The notes under the pieces: model-generated
The model's database searches: none
Told to the model about the DNA's origin: nothing
What the model saw: the letters and a program-made list of their open reading frames with translations, nothing else
DNA from: Antedon mediterranea
Taxonomy: Eukaryota > Echinodermata > Crinoidea > Comatulida > Antedonidae
Assembly: GCF_964355755.1 (NCBI RefSeq)
Contig: NC_092670.1
Span: forward strand, 583,001 to 647,000
Direction of reading: 5' to 3'
Length of the DNA: 64,000 nucleotides
Shown here: positions 63,545 through 64,000 of the stretch, one piece after another
How positions within the stretch are numbered: position 1 is the first letter of the stretch
How the letters are laid out: each line of letters opens with the position of its first letter
Made by a program: the position numbers and the translations under genes

Positions 63545-63785
63545 TTTTTGGGGACCCCTTTGGAAACAAGCCCTTGGGCTTAAAAAAAGGCTTATCCCCC
63601 TGCTTTCCAGGTTTTTTTTTGTCTCAAGTCTTTGTATTATTCTATAAACTTGATTTCTTCTAGAGAAGACCCCAAATGATGGCTATTACTAATGTTTTCA
63701 TTTATGTACACATCTATATATTATACTGTTTAATGCCATTGTTGAACAAATAAATGTTTTTTTGAAATTGAATTGAATTGAAATA
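63545..63785 (+). repeat. Non-LTR retroelement 3' end with TTGAA tail
   Basis: A stem-loop-like GCCCTTGGGC, then AAGGCTTATCCCCCTG, ATTGTTGAACAAATAAATG and a short (ATTGA)n tail. This organisation is common at LINE and LINE-dependent SINE 3' ends. Confidence 0.45.
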
Positions 63786-63794
63786 ATAATATCC

Positions 63795-63946
63795 CGGATT
63801 TATATAGCGCCTAATGTTTATATAGCGCCTAATGTTTATATAGCGCCTAATGTTTATATAGCGCCTAATGTTTATATAGCGCCTAATGTTTATATATAGC
63901 GCCTAATGTTTATATAGCGCCTAATGTTTATATAGCGCCTAATGTT
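63795..63946. repeat. 18-bp minisatellite, ~8 copies
   Basis: Unit TATATAGCGCCTAATGTT, near-perfect; one unit has an extra TA. The first unit follows GGATT, as in dispersed repeats containing GATTTATATAGCGCC. Confidence 0.95.
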
Positions 63947-64000
63947 TATCTACGCTCGCGCTAAGGTCAAATTTTCGTTCGCCAGAATGGCGAAAGGTTT
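63947..64000. other. Window edge, GC-richer sequence with hairpin
   Basis: TTCGCCA-gaa-TGGCGAA (63979-63995) is a perfect 7-bp hairpin close to the edge, possibly a transposon end that continues outside. Confidence 0.4.

Overview
The window is nuclear DNA of a multicellular animal: it is AT-rich and intron-rich, and most of it is repeats. Four genes are recognised by homology. The dispersed elements (tRNA-derived SINEs, short inverted-repeat MITEs, non-LTR retrotransposon fragments, many minisatellites) and the protein sequences look like a marine invertebrate. My best guess is an echinoderm, but nothing here fixes the phylum.

Layout. 1-7.9 kb holds the tail ends of plus-strand genes: a last exon with one C2HC finger (294-422) and an unidentified two-exon gene end (7464-7920). 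Between them lie a decayed LINE, a zinc-finger fragment inside a long inverted repeat, and a 1.5-kb element with a terminal hairpin. 8-13.6 kb is noncoding. 13.6-46.7 kb is one minus-strand gene, a peptide O-xylosyltransferase (XYLT), rebuilt here as 10 coding exons and 881 residues. Its 23.4-kb first intron carries several minisatellites, a transposon nested in a satellite, and a 4-kb fold-back structure. 46.7-48.2 kb is a divergent promoter region. 48.2-50.6 kb is a plus-strand LENG9-like gene (RWD, CCCH finger, MJ1316, 2H phosphoesterase). It is tail-to-tail with RPL38 (51.4-55.3 kb, minus), complete at 70 residues. 60.2-63.0 kb holds the last three coding exons of a GRB2/drk adaptor (minus), whose N-terminal SH3 exons lie beyond the right edge.

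The genes are unrelated in function: proteoglycan linker synthesis in the Golgi, predicted RNA-end processing, the large ribosomal subunit, and receptor tyrosine kinase signalling. They do not form a pathway or operon.

The most unusual material is in the repeats. Three elements share an architecture in which one end is a hairpin and the other end carries a copy of that hairpin's stem, although the stem sequence itself differs between subfamilies. An XYLT splice acceptor is built from a minisatellite that repeats a branch-point-like motif four times. A 2.8-kb transposon sits in a 50-bp satellite with a clean 6-bp target duplication and itself carries a fold-back element. A C2H2 finger fragment lies between ~100-bp inverted repeats.
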